Below, one piece after another: positions 16,635-25,599 of a stretch of 64,000 nt of DNA. Numbering within the stretch: position 1 is the stretch's first letter; every line of letters starts with the position of its first letter. Origin of the DNA: Halocynthiibacter sp. SDUM655004 (GTDB lineage: Bacteria > Pseudomonadota > Alphaproteobacteria > Rhodobacterales > Rhodobacteraceae); assembly GCF_026015885.1 (NCBI RefSeq), contig NZ_JAPDUG010000002.1:434001-498000 (forward strand), read 5' to 3'. A model generated the notes under the pieces. It was given only the letters and a program-made list of their open reading frames with translations. It searched no databases and had not been told where the DNA came from. Made by a program: the position numbers and the translations under genes.

Positions 16635-16713
16635 GATGATGAAACCAAACCTCGCGCGGGCAGCGATCGTGAAGATCGTTGCGCATCACTATCCGCCAGT
16701 AAGAAGGGATGCC

Positions 16714-17583
16714 ATGGACGGAATTGCCGAACAGTTTGACGAACGGTTGATAGGCTGGGTTGAAAGCCTCCGAGCAATGCTTCCGCAATTACTTGCGACG
16801 CTGCTCGTGATCGTGCTGACCTGGGGCATCGCGTTTCTGGCAAAGTCCATAATCTCCCGTGTCGGCAGGAAGCTGCATCTCAGGTCTAATTTGATTGAAG
16901 TGCTCTCGATGCTGTCATCTGTTGGCATATGGCTTTCGGGTATCCTTGTGGCCGTAACGATCTTGTTCCCTTCGATCACGCCCGCAAAGGCCCTTACAAC
17001 ATTGGGGCTTGGTTCTGTGGCAATCGGGTTTGCGTTCAAAGACACTTTCGAAAACTTCCTCGCAGGGATCCTCATTCTTGTGCGCGAACCCTTTGAGCTT
17101 GGTGATTTCGTGGAATGCGAGAGCATCGAAGGCCAAGTCGAAGAGATCACAATACGTGACACTCGTATTCGCCAAACTGACGGCCAGCTCGTTGTGGTTC
17201 CGAACCACCTTTTGTTTCAGAATCCAGTTACCGTCAGAACCAGCCGCGATCTTCGGCGGATAACAATTGCCTGTGGTGTGGCATATGGCGAAGATGTTGA
17301 TGAAGCCCGCGACGTGATCAAAGAAGCGGTACGAAAGGTCGATACAGTGCGGAACGACGTGCGCGAGGTCGAGATTTTTGCGAAAGCCTTTGGTGCCTCT
17401 TCAATTGATTTCGAAGTGACATGGTGGACAGGCTCCAAACCGCTGGACGTGCGCCAAAGCCGCGATCAGGTTGTTGCTGCAATCAAGAGCGCATTGGATA
17501 GCGCAGGGATTGAGATTCCATTCCCCTACCGTACAATGACCTTTGCAGAACCGCTGCCTGTGCAACATGTGGACCGCGAATGA
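16714..17583 (+). CDS. MscS-family small-conductance mechanosensitive channel
   Basis: About 289 residues: N-terminal helices (LPQLLATLLVIVLTWGIAFLA, MLSSVGIWLSGILVAVTILF), the pore helix ALTTLGLGSVAIGFAFKDTFENFLAGILIL and the beta domain FELGDFVECESIEGQVEEITIRDTRIR, then a C-terminal alpha/beta domain. I chose the ATG at 16714 behind AAGAAGGG because the promoter at 16610 overlaps the longer frame. It ends in an ATGA overlap with the unknown gene at 17580, so these two are translationally coupled. Confidence 0.93.
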   Translation: MDGIAEQFDERLIGWVESLRAMLPQLLATLLVIVLTWGIAFLAKSIISRVGRKLHLRSNLIEVLSMLSSVGIWLSGILVAVTILFPSITPAKALTTLGLGSVAIGFAFKDTFENFLAGILILVREPFELGDFVECESIEGQVEEITIRDTRIRQTDGQLVVVPNHLLFQNPVTVRTSRDLRRITIACGVAYGEDVDEARDVIKEAVRKVDTVRNDVREVEIFAKAFGASSIDFEVTWWTGSKPLDVRQSRDQVVAAIKSALDSAGIEIPFPYRTMTFAEPLPVQHVDRE

Positions 17584-18689
17584 CCAAGAGTTTTCCTGAC
17601 GAAATGATAAAGGTCGGCAGCTATGACTGGCCCCGCCCGCCCCCGACAAGTTCGCTTCGCGCGCGATTTCGCCAGCTCCGAGAAAGGACCGGTTTTGGCG
17701 GGCAAAACCCAGCCGACGAAGCGCCGGACACGCTTGAAGGCTTACAAGGGCAGCTGCTCCCTCAGAGTATTTGGGAAGAATTAGAGGCACGCTATCGCAC
17801 CCTCCTTGATGCTCGGTTTCTTGGGGCCACTGATAACGCGAGCGTAAAAGCCCTTGTAACGATGCCGAGCCTACCAGGCGGTATTGTCGAGGATTGGGCA
17901 AAGATAAACGGGCTATCGCTAAAACAAGACGGCGCCGCTGAAGAAGTTCAAACTCCCCGAAGCCTAATTCCGCTTGCGTCAATGGCGTGGCGAACAGTTC
18001 CAGCTCGCGCCGCCGCTCGTCGGCAATTAAGCGAAATTGCAAACGCAACGCGGCGCTCAGACAGTGGTGAGTTGTTGTTGTTTGGGTCAAGCTGGACTTG
18101 GACCTATTTGGCCCAGACCTCGTCCATTCGAGCGGTGGTATCAGAGGCCTATTGCTTTCCCGCTTACGATTGCAAATCTCTCGCTCAACTGATCGCCGAC
18201 CACATCGGCTCGGTGCAGCTAAAATCGGTAGAAACCAGAGAAGACATACTTGCCTGCAAAGATGACGGAGACCCCAAAGACAACTATCTCGCCGCCCTCG
18301 CCGCTACTGCAAACGGATGCCCTTGGGCCGCTCTTCAAATGCTTGAAGACGCCGCAGCACAACAAACCAACGGTTCTGAAAAACAAGATGAAGATGACAG
18401 TTCTACCGAGAATATACGCTGGGTTTGTGACCCTTCCCCACCCAATATCCCCGAACATTTAAAGCGTGCGCCGGAGTTCCTCCTGCATGCGCTTTTGATC
18501 CATGGCCCATTAACAGAAGACGAGATTGCTCAAGTGCTGCCTCTGCAATTGCCGGTTGGCCTTTCCGTCGCGCTAGATCGCGTGGGCCTCGTCGAATTTA
18601 AGGGCGACAAGTTACAAATCGTCTGCCGAAACTACCCACATGTTCGCGACATACTCACCAAGGCAGGCTTCCCTGCTGACCAGCTTTAG
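17580..18689 (+). CDS. unrecognised soluble protein between two mscS genes
   Basis: 369 residues, no signal peptide, no membrane helix. The first 50 residues are Pro/Arg-rich; the middle has Ala-rich helices (AAARRQLSEIANAT) and a FGSSWTWTYLAQTSS segment; the last ~80 residues (HALLIHGPLTEDEIAQVLPLQLPVGLSVALDRVGLVEFKGDKLQIV) look like a winged-helix fold by pattern of helices and a beta hairpin. I know no family for it. It overlaps the upstream mscS by four bases and precedes the next mscS by nine, so it is made with both channels. It may be a cytoplasmic partner; that is inference. Confidence 0.7.
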   Translation: MTKSFPDEMIKVGSYDWPRPPPTSSLRARFRQLRERTGFGGQNPADEAPDTLEGLQGQLLPQSIWEELEARYRTLLDARFLGATDNASVKALVTMPSLPGGIVEDWAKINGLSLKQDGAAEEVQTPRSLIPLASMAWRTVPARAAARRQLSEIANATRRSDSGELLLFGSSWTWTYLAQTSSIRAVVSEAYCFPAYDCKSLAQLIADHIGSVQLKSVETREDILACKDDGDPKDNYLAALAATANGCPWAALQMLEDAAAQQTNGSEKQDEDDSSTENIRWVCDPSPPNIPEHLKRAPEFLLHALLIHGPLTEDEIAQVLPLQLPVGLSVALDRVGLVEFKGDKLQIVCRNYPHVRDILTKAGFPADQL

Positions 18690-18698
18690 GGGGCCGAG

Positions 18699-19526
18699 AT
18701 GAACACCGACAGCGAAGCGCTGATGAACTTGTTCAACGAGTTTTCGGTCTGGACCTTTGTCCAGATCGCAATGATCGTTTTGGTCAGCTTGGCGAGCACA
18801 TTGATCTTGCGCTTTCTGATACCGCGCATAGCAGAGATGCTACCCGCGCGATTTCGTTTGATAGCGCTCAATATCCTGCCGTTGGCGCGGGTAACCATTT
18901 TTGTTTTTGCCGTCGGCTTGATTGTCCCGCTTATCTTTAACGTCACGTTGAAAAACTTCGTGCTTGTTCTGGGTACACTTGGCGTCGCCTTGGGTTTTGC
19001 TGTCAAAGATTGGGCAACAAGTGCGGTGGCGGGTTTCGTCGCTATTTTTGAACGCCCCTACCGTTCCGGCGATTGGGTGCGGATTGATCAGGATTACGGC
19101 GAAGTAATTGAACTCGGAACGCGCTCGATCAAGCTGCGGACGGCGAATGATGATGTTGTAACCATCCCGCACTCGCGGATTTGGGACGAGAATATTATCA
19201 ATGCCAACAACGGGAAAAACACCTTGTTGTGCGTCGCTTCCTTTATGATTGCTGCAGATAAACCCGCTGACAACATCATTGAACTTCTTCGCGATATTGC
19301 CTTCACAAGCCCCTATCTTGATTGGGAAAAACCTGTATCGGTTATCCTGCAAAATGCACCCCATGCGACGACAGTACAGCTCAAAGCTTACCCTTTTGAA
19401 ATGCGCGATCAGTTCGATTTCATAACCGACCTTACCCAGCGCGGACGGGATGCTTTGCTCGCGGAAGGAATTGAAATCGTTATGACCCCAGAATTCACAC
19501 CAGCCATGGTTCAATCCACAGGGTAA
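18699..19526 (+). CDS. MscS-family mechanosensitive channel (third copy)
   Basis: 275 residues: helices near 15-40, 60-80 and 85-110, the latter being the pore type (FVLVLGTLGVALGFAVKDWATSAVAGFVAIF), the beta domain RSGDWVRIDQDYGEVIELGTRSIKLR and a C-terminal domain. GGGGCCGAG precedes the ATG. It ends the mscS-unknown-mscS operon. The three MscS proteins of this region differ well beyond recent duplication, so they probably gate at different tension or serve different solutes. Confidence 0.92.
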   Translation: MNTDSEALMNLFNEFSVWTFVQIAMIVLVSLASTLILRFLIPRIAEMLPARFRLIALNILPLARVTIFVFAVGLIVPLIFNVTLKNFVLVLGTLGVALGFAVKDWATSAVAGFVAIFERPYRSGDWVRIDQDYGEVIELGTRSIKLRTANDDVVTIPHSRIWDENIINANNGKNTLLCVASFMIAADKPADNIIELLRDIAFTSPYLDWEKPVSVILQNAPHATTVQLKAYPFEMRDQFDFITDLTQRGRDALLAEGIEIVMTPEFTPAMVQSTG

Positions 19527-19547
19527 ATCGTAAACGGTAATAATTTG

Positions 19548-19572
19548 GGAACCATCTCGCCCACACCGCGTT
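19548..19572 (+). promoter_or_regulatory. EcfG-type promoter for the DUF1328 peptide
   Basis: GGAAC (19548-19552), 16-base spacer, CGTT (19569-19572), 33 bases before the ATG at 19606. The extended TTTGGGAACCA is present. Confidence 0.87.
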
Positions 19573-19605
19573 GAACCACCATCATAACAACATAGGAGTT
19601 TCATT

Positions 19606-19761
19606 ATGCTTGGTTGGTCCATTTCGTTTCTTATCGTTGCGTTGATTGCAGCATTCTTCGGATTTGGAGGTGTCGCCGGCACCGCTGCAACTATCGCAAA
19701 AGTTCTATTTGTCGTTTTCCTTGTCTTGTTTGTTCTTTCGCTGTTCCGCCGCTCAGCATAG
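19606..19761 (+). CDS. DUF1328/YtjA-family small membrane protein
   Basis: 51 residues, two hydrophobic helices: [23 protein letters not shown], then [17 protein letters not shown], ending in RRSA. This is the DUF1328 (YtjA) pattern, a family often induced in stress and stationary phase. TAGGAG precedes the ATG. It has its own EcfG promoter and terminator, so it is a monocistronic stress gene. Function unknown. Confidence 0.9.
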   Translation: MLGWSISFLIVALIAAFFGFGGVAGTAATIAKVLFVVFLVLFVLSLFRRSA

Positions 19762-19790
19762 CGACCGCAACTCGCACTCCTCTCCCCTGA

Positions 19791-19829
19791 AGCACGTGCC
19801 GAATTATTCGTTGTGCACGTGCTTTTTTC
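19791..19829 (+). terminator. intrinsic terminator after DUF1328 gene
   Basis: AGCACGTGC (19791-19799) pairs with GCACGTGCT (19815-19823), followed by a run of six T. Confidence 0.9.
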
Positions 19830-19850
19830 TTGAATCGGATCAGTTGAACG

Positions 19851-21143
19851 ATGACCAATCCCGAAATGCGCGACACGTCAAACAAAGATGCCGAACAACT
19901 CCAAGATCAGGGGAGCCAGTTCGCGGCGCGCAATAAGGTCATCCATGTCATCTCGTTAAGTGCCACGAAAACAGCTGACGCATTGATCGATCCGAAACTG
20001 GTTTTAAGCTGGCTCATGAACGCATTAGGTGCGCCTGCCTATCTCGTTGGGGCGCTTGTTCCGATCCGCGAAGCAGGCGCTTTGCTCCCGCAATTGCTGG
20101 TCGCCCGCATCGTCGGGCAATACACACATCGAAAACAATTCTGGTTTTTGGGGGCGGTAATTCAGGGCGTTATGGCGATTGCGATCGGACTGTCGGCATA
20201 TCTGCTTGATGGCGTTACTGCAGGTTGGGCGATTATTCTAGCGCTTGGCGTACTCGCCGTTGGTCGCTCAATTGCTTCAACAACCTACAAAGACGCCCTC
20301 GCCCGTTCCGTGGCTCAGGGCGAACGCGGAGCGGTCAAAGGTGCAGCAGGAAGCATCGCCGCCGCGCTTGGCCTTGCCTACGGCGCATCCTTTGCACTTG
20401 GGGTATACGGAGGTGTTTCCCAAACGATTTTAGCCAATTTCATACTACTAGCGGGCACTCTTTTCATAGCTGCAGCGTTTCTATTTCTCTCGCTTCAGGA
20501 AGGTGAATTTGAGCCCAAAAGTAACAGCAAGAAAAGCGTGCGAGACTTTTTCGCTCCGCTCATAGAAGATCGTGAGCTACAGGTTTTCATTCTCGCCCGC
20601 GCATTACTAACATCAACGGCCCTCGCTCCGCCTTTTATCGTTATGGCAACAATCGGCACGTCCGAAAACAGCCTTACCGATTTGGGGCCGCTGGTTGTGG
20701 CATCCTCTCTCGCGGCGGTTGTTTCTGCATATGGCTGGGGTAAAATCTCGGACAAATCCAGCCGACTTTCCCTAATTCTTGCGGGTGCTGGTGCGGCCCT
20801 TGTTTACGCGTTGATCGTTTTCTACTCGGTATCGATTTCTGACGAGATAAACCTTTGGCTCGCAGGACTTTTCATGTTCGGAGCGCAAGTTTGTTATCAA
20901 GGTGTTCGCTCAGGGCGGTCAATCTATCTAACCGATGCCACCAGCGACGCCTCGCGATTAGACTATACCGCACTCAGCAACACAGTTATCGGTTGTGTGC
21001 TGGTCGCAGGGCTTGGACTGGGTGCAATCGCCCATTTTGCGGGGCCGAATGCGGCTTTAATCCTTTGTGCTATTTTGTCAGCAGCAGGAGCACTCGCGGC
21101 AACCCGCCTGTCGCCTGTCGCAGAGAAGGCAGAACTGGAATGA
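19851..21143 (+). CDS. MFS-type membrane transporter
   Basis: 430 residues with about twelve hydrophobic segments and a soluble N-terminal tail of ~40 residues. The fold pattern is MFS-like: VGALVPIREAGALLPQLLVARIVGQYTHRKQFW early and GAAGSIAAALGLAYGASFALG midway. The second half is a similar six-helix bundle after a charged central loop (EFEPKSNSKKSVRDFF). No substrate motif is recognised. The stop overlaps the exoD start. It lies after a terminator, so it probably has its own promoter. Confidence 0.7.
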   Translation: MTNPEMRDTSNKDAEQLQDQGSQFAARNKVIHVISLSATKTADALIDPKLVLSWLMNALGAPAYLVGALVPIREAGALLPQLLVARIVGQYTHRKQFWFLGAVIQGVMAIAIGLSAYLLDGVTAGWAIILALGVLAVGRSIASTTYKDALARSVAQGERGAVKGAAGSIAAALGLAYGASFALGVYGGVSQTILANFILLAGTLFIAAAFLFLSLQEGEFEPKSNSKKSVRDFFAPLIEDRELQVFILARALLTSTALAPPFIVMATIGTSENSLTDLGPLVVASSLAAVVSAYGWGKISDKSSRLSLILAGAGAALVYALIVFYSVSISDEINLWLAGLFMFGAQVCYQGVRSGRSIYLTDATSDASRLDYTALSNTVIGCVLVAGLGLGAIAHFAGPNAALILCAILSAAGALAATRLSPVAEKAELE

Positions 21144-21772
21144 TGAACACAAACGACCCCACCTCGAACGAAAAAGCCGACGACAACCAAATATCTGAAA
21201 TCATTGATACCGTGCAGGATATTCAGGACAACGACATCACGTCGATTGGCGCATTGATAAAGCGGCTGGGGTATGCCTCTTTCACACCGGTTCTCTTATT
21301 CATCAGCTTGGTGATCGTAACGCCGCTGAGTGGTGTACCCGGTCTTTCATCGCTTTGCGGCTTGATGATCATGTTAATCTCTGCGCAACTCTTGCTGGGC
21401 CGTGAGGAACTCTGGTTGCCCAAATTCTTGACCAGCCACAAATTTAATTCAGATCGCTTGAGCAACGCCTTGTGCCAAATCGAAACGCCGTTGGATTGGG
21501 TGCAGTCGATCACCACACGGCGGCTGGCATTCTTGACGAAGCCGCCTATCTCACACGGTCTTTATCTGGTTTGCATGATTTGCGGTGCTGCGATGCCATT
21601 TCTTGAGCTATTGCCAATGACCTCGACCCTATTGGCAAGCGTTGTGGCGATGCTTGCTTTGGCGCTCATCAGTAAAGACGGTGTTTTTGCTCTATTGGGA
21701 CTAACAGTTTTGACTGCGGCTATCGCGCTGATCATTACTTTAGGGCGCACGCTGCTCTTCTCAATTACGTAA
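21140..21772 (+). CDS. ExoD-family exopolysaccharide synthesis protein
   Basis: About 210 residues. A 40-residue hydrophilic N-terminus is followed by four to five helices with ExoD family marks: IGALIKRLGYASFTPVLLFISLVIVTPLSGVPGLSSLCGLMI and LLLGREELWLPKFL. ExoD was linked to exopolysaccharide production and alkaline tolerance in rhizobia. The start at 21140 is an ATGA overlap with the MFS gene; the frame runs open further upstream but inside that gene. The two genes are translationally coupled. Confidence 0.85.
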   Translation: MMNTNDPTSNEKADDNQISEIIDTVQDIQDNDITSIGALIKRLGYASFTPVLLFISLVIVTPLSGVPGLSSLCGLMIMLISAQLLLGREELWLPKFLTSHKFNSDRLSNALCQIETPLDWVQSITTRRLAFLTKPPISHGLYLVCMICGAAMPFLELLPMTSTLLASVVAMLALALISKDGVFALLGLTVLTAAIALIITLGRTLLFSIT

Positions 21773-21809
21773 GAATAAACTCTGTAGAACTCAGCGTTAG
21801 TTAATGTCT

Positions 21810-22850
21810 CTAGTCATCTTCCTTCGGACGATCCAAAGGCAACCATAGCGAAACAGACATACCTTCTGAGCTTGGATTAAAGTCCAACTCAGCCGAAAGT
21901 GATTTGGCAGTTTGCTTTAGAATTTTCCCACCCAAACCAGACCCAAGCTTCTCTTCCTGATCTGCCCCAAGTCCGCGGCCGTTGTCCTCAATCGCTACCA
22001 ACACCTTGCCATCAGAAACCTCACCACGCAGCACGATTTTTCCGCCATTGTCATCAAAAGCGTGGCGCATGGAGTTGGTCACAAGCTCGGCAACCATCAT
22101 TCCCACCTGTGAGGCCGTATCAATGTCCATCATCAACGGCTCTTCAGGGACTAATTGGTCAAACGTAATATTTTCATCAAGCCCAGCGATCGCAGCGCAA
22201 ATTGAACTCAGATAGTTGAAAAAATCGACGTCATCCATTTCTGAAGGCGCTTCGATACCTTGGCGCATACCAGAGTATAAAGATTGCAGCGATTGGATCC
22301 GGTTCAATACTCCAACCAAGCCATCTGTCTCGCCAGTATCGCGCATCTGAAGTCTCACCGACGAGTGGATGAGAGTCAGATGGTTTTTAAGGCGGTGATG
22401 CAGTTCGGAAAGGGCAGTATCAGAACGCCGTTTGTCCTCCGCCAAAGTTTCATACGGATTATCCTTGAGTACCATCTGGACAGCCATAAACCGCTGAATC
22501 TGCCCTGCGTCGTCATGGATCGGCTTGATCGACAATCGGTTCCAAAACAAGCCGCCATCGGCAAACCGGTTCAACACGTCAGCCGAGACTTCTTCACCCG
22601 CATCAATCGCCTCACGAATCCGCCGAACTTCGTCCTGATCGCTTTCGACACACTGCAAAAAACGACAATTTCGTCCGATCGCCTGCTCACGCGTGTAACC
22701 CGTTTGCTCACAGAATTGGTCATTCACAAATACGATCGGGTTGTCCGGTTGATTTGGATCGGTGATACATGCCGAGTACGGCAGATCCTTGAGTTTTTCA
22801 CACAACCAAGTGTCATCATAATTTTTGGACATAATACTGCTCGCAGTCAT
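21810..22850 (-). CDS. LOV-domain histidine kinase, HWE/HisKA_2 type (blue-light sensor kinase)
   Basis: About 346 residues from the ATG at 22850 (frames also open at 22907 and 22832). A LOV domain comes first: NPIVFVNDQFCEQTGY, then GRNCRFLQ with the flavin-adduct Cys, and FMAVQ with the conserved Gln. The kinase part follows: ELHHRLKNHLTLIHSSVRLQ (phospho-His), N-box VAELVTNSMRHAF, DNGRG and GSGLGG, all intact. Family members form a cysteinyl-flavin adduct in blue light and change kinase activity. It is soluble. Given its place near the PhyR locus it may phosphorylate PhyR. It is convergent with exoD. Confidence 0.9.
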   Translation of the reverse strand: MTASSIMSKNYDDTWLCEKLKDLPYSACITDPNQPDNPIVFVNDQFCEQTGYTREQAIGRNCRFLQCVESDQDEVRRIREAIDAGEEVSADVLNRFADGGLFWNRLSIKPIHDDAGQIQRFMAVQMVLKDNPYETLAEDKRRSDTALSELHHRLKNHLTLIHSSVRLQMRDTGETDGLVGVLNRIQSLQSLYSGMRQGIEAPSEMDDVDFFNYLSSICAAIAGLDENITFDQLVPEEPLMMDIDTASQVGMMVAELVTNSMRHAFDDNGGKIVLRGEVSDGKVLVAIEDNGRGLGADQEEKLGSGLGGKILKQTAKSLSAELDFNPSSEGMSVSLWLPLDRPKEDD

Positions 22851-23146
22851 AAACAGAATAGCGATACCCTCAGATACCGCATTCGTCACGAAATTAGTGA
22901 AAAACAAAAACTATAAGCGCCACTTCGCCTGTAATCCCCGTAATAAAATGTAGAGCACCAATTAATACGCTTTGGTCTTAAAAAAGAAGCATTTGTACAC
23001 GGAACTAGAAGCTGACCAAACGTTAACTGCGAAAACAAACACCGCGACACGCTCAACAATCGATTTTCGAATACAGGTGATCCGAATTTCCCCTACTAAA
23101 TATTGTTCGGGGACAATGAGGGGCAACTCGGCGAAGCGCAGGAAAT

Positions 23147-23161
23147 ATGGCGGAGGAGGTG
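23147..23161 (+). repeat. attachment site, distal copy (att core)
   Basis: ATGGCGGAGGAGGTG, identical to the 3' end of tRNA-Ser at 57424-57438, same orientation. Flanking bases differ on both sides, which sets the core at 15 bp. Confidence 0.85.
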
Positions 23162-23225
23162 TCCGACAGGTATTTTTCGTAAACATATGAAATCAAAGTA
23201 ATAAATAAGTAAAGCTGATGGCAAA

Positions 23226-23244
23226 TACCACATTTATTACCACA
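23226..23244 (+). repeat. candidate integrase arm-type site, left
   Basis: TACCACATTTATTACCACA, two TACCACA motifs 12 bases apart start to start. An 18/19 match lies at 57284-57302 at the other island end in the same orientation. Confidence 0.6.
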
Positions 23245-23504
23245 CAACGACAGTCACCCGAAGGCAAAACACAAGACCGAACGCAATTCAAGAAACATCT
23301 CAGAACACCTTCTCCACCTGTTAATTTCGTAGGAGAATGCATTGACACGAAGAACTGATCTCTAGGATTTCAAGTTTAGCACCATCACTCCTTCAAAATT
23401 CAAAACAACTGACGTTAGTCGATTTGGAGTGAGGAATGCTTCTTGAGTTTCTACGATCCCTCTGACACTACTACTTTCTAGACCCTAAAAATTTATCAGT
23501 TCGA

Positions 23505-24380
23505 ATGCGGAACCCAGATTTAAGAACGCTCAACAAATGGCAACACACTCGCCGTGCTTTCATCGAGCATAGGGTTTTTTGGCGTGGCCGTTTAGGTCTC
23601 GCAGACCTAACAAGCGCAATGGGCATTAGCCGAGCGCAAGCCTCTAAGGATATCAACAGCTATATCAATGATCATCCAGAGAACATCGCCTACGACAGTT
23701 CAACCAAGGCATATGTCCTCGGGCCAAATTTCAAAGAGCGTTACATTACTCTCGACTCTTTCACGTATCTTAATGATCTGTTGTCAATCACGAACGAAGT
23801 CCCCAATCGCAATTCAGACTGGATTGTTTATCAACCTGAAATTTTGAAATCCTCTGTACCAATACGGGGACTGGATGCGCTGACACTACGAAATGTATTG
23901 TTTGCATGTGAACAGCACAAAGAGCTGCAAATAAGCTATCAGTCGATGTCGTCCCCCGATCCAGAAGATCGCGTTATTGTTCCTCACGCGCTCGCACATG
24001 ACGGATTTCGTTGGCATGCGAGAGCGCTTTGCTCAAAGGACCAAGTTTTCAAAGACTTTGTTCTCGGTCGCATTCTGAAGAGCGCATTGGGAGAACAATC
24101 TGATGTCGACGCAAGTACAGATGAAGACTGGCACCAAACAATAACGCTCAAAATCGCACCACACCCTGGCCTGTCTGAAAACCAACGCAGGATTGTCGAG
24201 CTCGACTATGCGATGAATGACGGGGCGGCAGAACTTTCAGTGCGAAAGTGCCTATTGTTTTACAACCTAAAGCGGCTAGGCCTTGACGTTGATACTAGTA
24301 TCCGCGCCCCACAGGATCAGCACATAGTTTTGATCAATGACGGAGAAGTCCGCGCTGCTCTCGAAAGGGGGCGGCGATGA
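23505..24380 (+). CDS. brxR: BrxR-type WYL-domain transcriptional regulator
   Basis: 291 residues: an N-terminal winged helix (LGLADLTSAMGISRAQASKDINSYI, about 28-60) and a WYL domain (about 125-215; VPHALAHDGFRWHARALC). This is the BrxR/CapW arrangement: a dimer that represses BREX or other defence operons and may release on sensing a nucleic acid or nucleotide ligand through the WYL fold. The ATG at 23505 has no evident ribosome site, so translation may be weak. It overlaps brxA by four bases, so it is the first gene of the BREX operon. Confidence 0.85.
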   Translation: MRNPDLRTLNKWQHTRRAFIEHRVFWRGRLGLADLTSAMGISRAQASKDINSYINDHPENIAYDSSTKAYVLGPNFKERYITLDSFTYLNDLLSITNEVPNRNSDWIVYQPEILKSSVPIRGLDALTLRNVLFACEQHKELQISYQSMSSPDPEDRVIVPHALAHDGFRWHARALCSKDQVFKDFVLGRILKSALGEQSDVDASTDEDWHQTITLKIAPHPGLSENQRRIVELDYAMNDGAAELSVRKCLLFYNLKRLGLDVDTSIRAPQDQHIVLINDGEVRAALERGRR

Positions 24381-24991
24381 GTGCTTTCGCGAGACAAGAC
24401 TACAAGATGTCATTCAGCACCGGCGGGCTCTTCCTGAACGAAAGCCTGGAAGTCGCGCGCTTGCATGAAGACGGTGAAGCTTGGGAAGACACAATTCTCA
24501 GAGCCATGGAGGAAGGCACAACCAGCCTACCGAAATCAGCATCAAACCGTCGATCGTTGCGCGAAATTTCTAACCGCCTGCTTACTCTTACAGATGAGGA
24601 ACGCGCTTACCTTGTGGAAGAGGCTGACCGCTCGGAACAGCAGGCGATGTTGTGGATCGCCACATGCCGCGCATATCGGTTCATTCGTGAATTCGCGGTG
24701 GAAGTGGTGAGGGAGCGATACCTATCTTACCAACTCGATCTACCGCTCGAAAGCTTTGACATTCTTTTTGAGGCAAAAGCTGAATGGGATGAAGGACTGG
24801 CCGGATTAAGTCGGTCGACCCGCCTGAAACTTCGTCAAATCATGTTTCGCATGATGCGTGAAGCTGGGATCATTTCAGAAGATGATCGCATTCAAACCGC
24901 GATTGTTTCCACACGTTTGAAACACATGATTGAAGACCAAAACCCCGGCGAACTGGCCATTTTCCCCAGCGTTCCGGTTGAGGGAGCTTAA
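24377..24991 (+). CDS. brxA: BrxA (DUF1819) BREX protein
   Basis: 204 residues, helical and soluble, with the DUF1819 pattern: SFSTGGLFLNESLEVARLH at the start, LLWIATCRAYRFIREFAVEVVRERYL-type helix in the middle and LRQIMFRMMREAGII near the end. BrxA is a small DNA-binding-type protein of type 1 BREX. It overlaps brxR (ATGA) and is followed by the TTG-start brxB after one base, so the first three genes are tightly coupled. Confidence 0.93.
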   Translation: MSAFARQDYKMSFSTGGLFLNESLEVARLHEDGEAWEDTILRAMEEGTTSLPKSASNRRSLREISNRLLTLTDEERAYLVEEADRSEQQAMLWIATCRAYRFIREFAVEVVRERYLSYQLDLPLESFDILFEAKAEWDEGLAGLSRSTRLKLRQIMFRMMREAGIISEDDRIQTAIVSTRLKHMIEDQNPGELAIFPSVPVEGA

Positions 24992-24992
24992 A

Positions 24993-25595
24993 TTGAAACG
25001 AGAACTAAACCGGAAAGAGCGGGCCGAGCACCTCTACCGCGTGATCACCAGTGAACGCTTCCTGACCAAACAAGGCCTAGGGAATGAAGTGCCATTTTTC
25101 ATCTATCCCTTTCCCGCCGAGGAAGGGCTCACCATGGTTGAGGATCGTGAAGATCTTGTGACCCGAATTCAGCACTCCGGCACTCGAGTGTTGAACCTGA
25201 ACCTCTATGATCTCGCGCTCGAAATACTTTCAGAGCGCGGGATCTTAGAGCAGGTTCTCGAAATTGAGGCCGACAGTAGCAAGGGTGAGATCAAGGAACT
25301 TCTACAGGGCGTCTTGGACCCACAGGCTCACCTGATCCCGTATATTGGCCAGACGATCCAAGCGACCCCACATGACGTCATTTTCTTGTCAGGCGTCGGT
25401 GAGGTATACCCTTATATCCGCTCTCACAACGTGCTGAACAACCTACAAAGCACGGCAAAAGAAGCGCCAACCGTTCTCTTCTTCCCAGGAAGCTACACCC
25501 ATGCTTTGGCGACTGGCGCGTCATTGGATCTCTTTGGCCAGCTTCATGACGACAAGTATTACCGCGCCTTCAACATTCTGAACTACGAGGTCTAA
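24993..25595 (+). CDS. brxB: BrxB (DUF1788) BREX protein
   Basis: About 200 residues from a TTG start at 24993 preceded by GAGGGAGC; an upstream ATG in the frame would lie well inside brxA. DUF1788 pattern: LVTRIQHSGTRVLNLNLYDLALEIL, ATPHDVIFLSGVGEVYPYIRSHNVLNNLQ and VLFFPGSYTH. BrxB is a required type 1 BREX component that interacts with PglZ-type partners; its biochemical role is unclear. Four bases separate it from brxC. Confidence 0.93.
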   Translation: MKRELNRKERAEHLYRVITSERFLTKQGLGNEVPFFIYPFPAEEGLTMVEDREDLVTRIQHSGTRVLNLNLYDLALEILSERGILEQVLEIEADSSKGEIKELLQGVLDPQAHLIPYIGQTIQATPHDVIFLSGVGEVYPYIRSHNVLNNLQSTAKEAPTVLFFPGSYTHALATGASLDLFGQLHDDKYYRAFNILNYEV

Positions 25596-25599
25596 GACC

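Larger units (their letters stand above)
22851..23504. other. AT-rich gap at the island's left edge
   Basis: 654 bases without a supported gene. It is chromosomal up to the 15-bp att copy at 23147; to the right begins the island, with the candidate integrase arm repeat at 23226-23244 and then the upstream region of brxR. I saw no clear promoter for the LOV kinase or terminator here. Confidence 0.6.

Noticed and set aside
23481-23530. BrxR operator palindrome upstream of brxR
   Set aside because: I looked for an inverted repeat and saw none clear enough to report.
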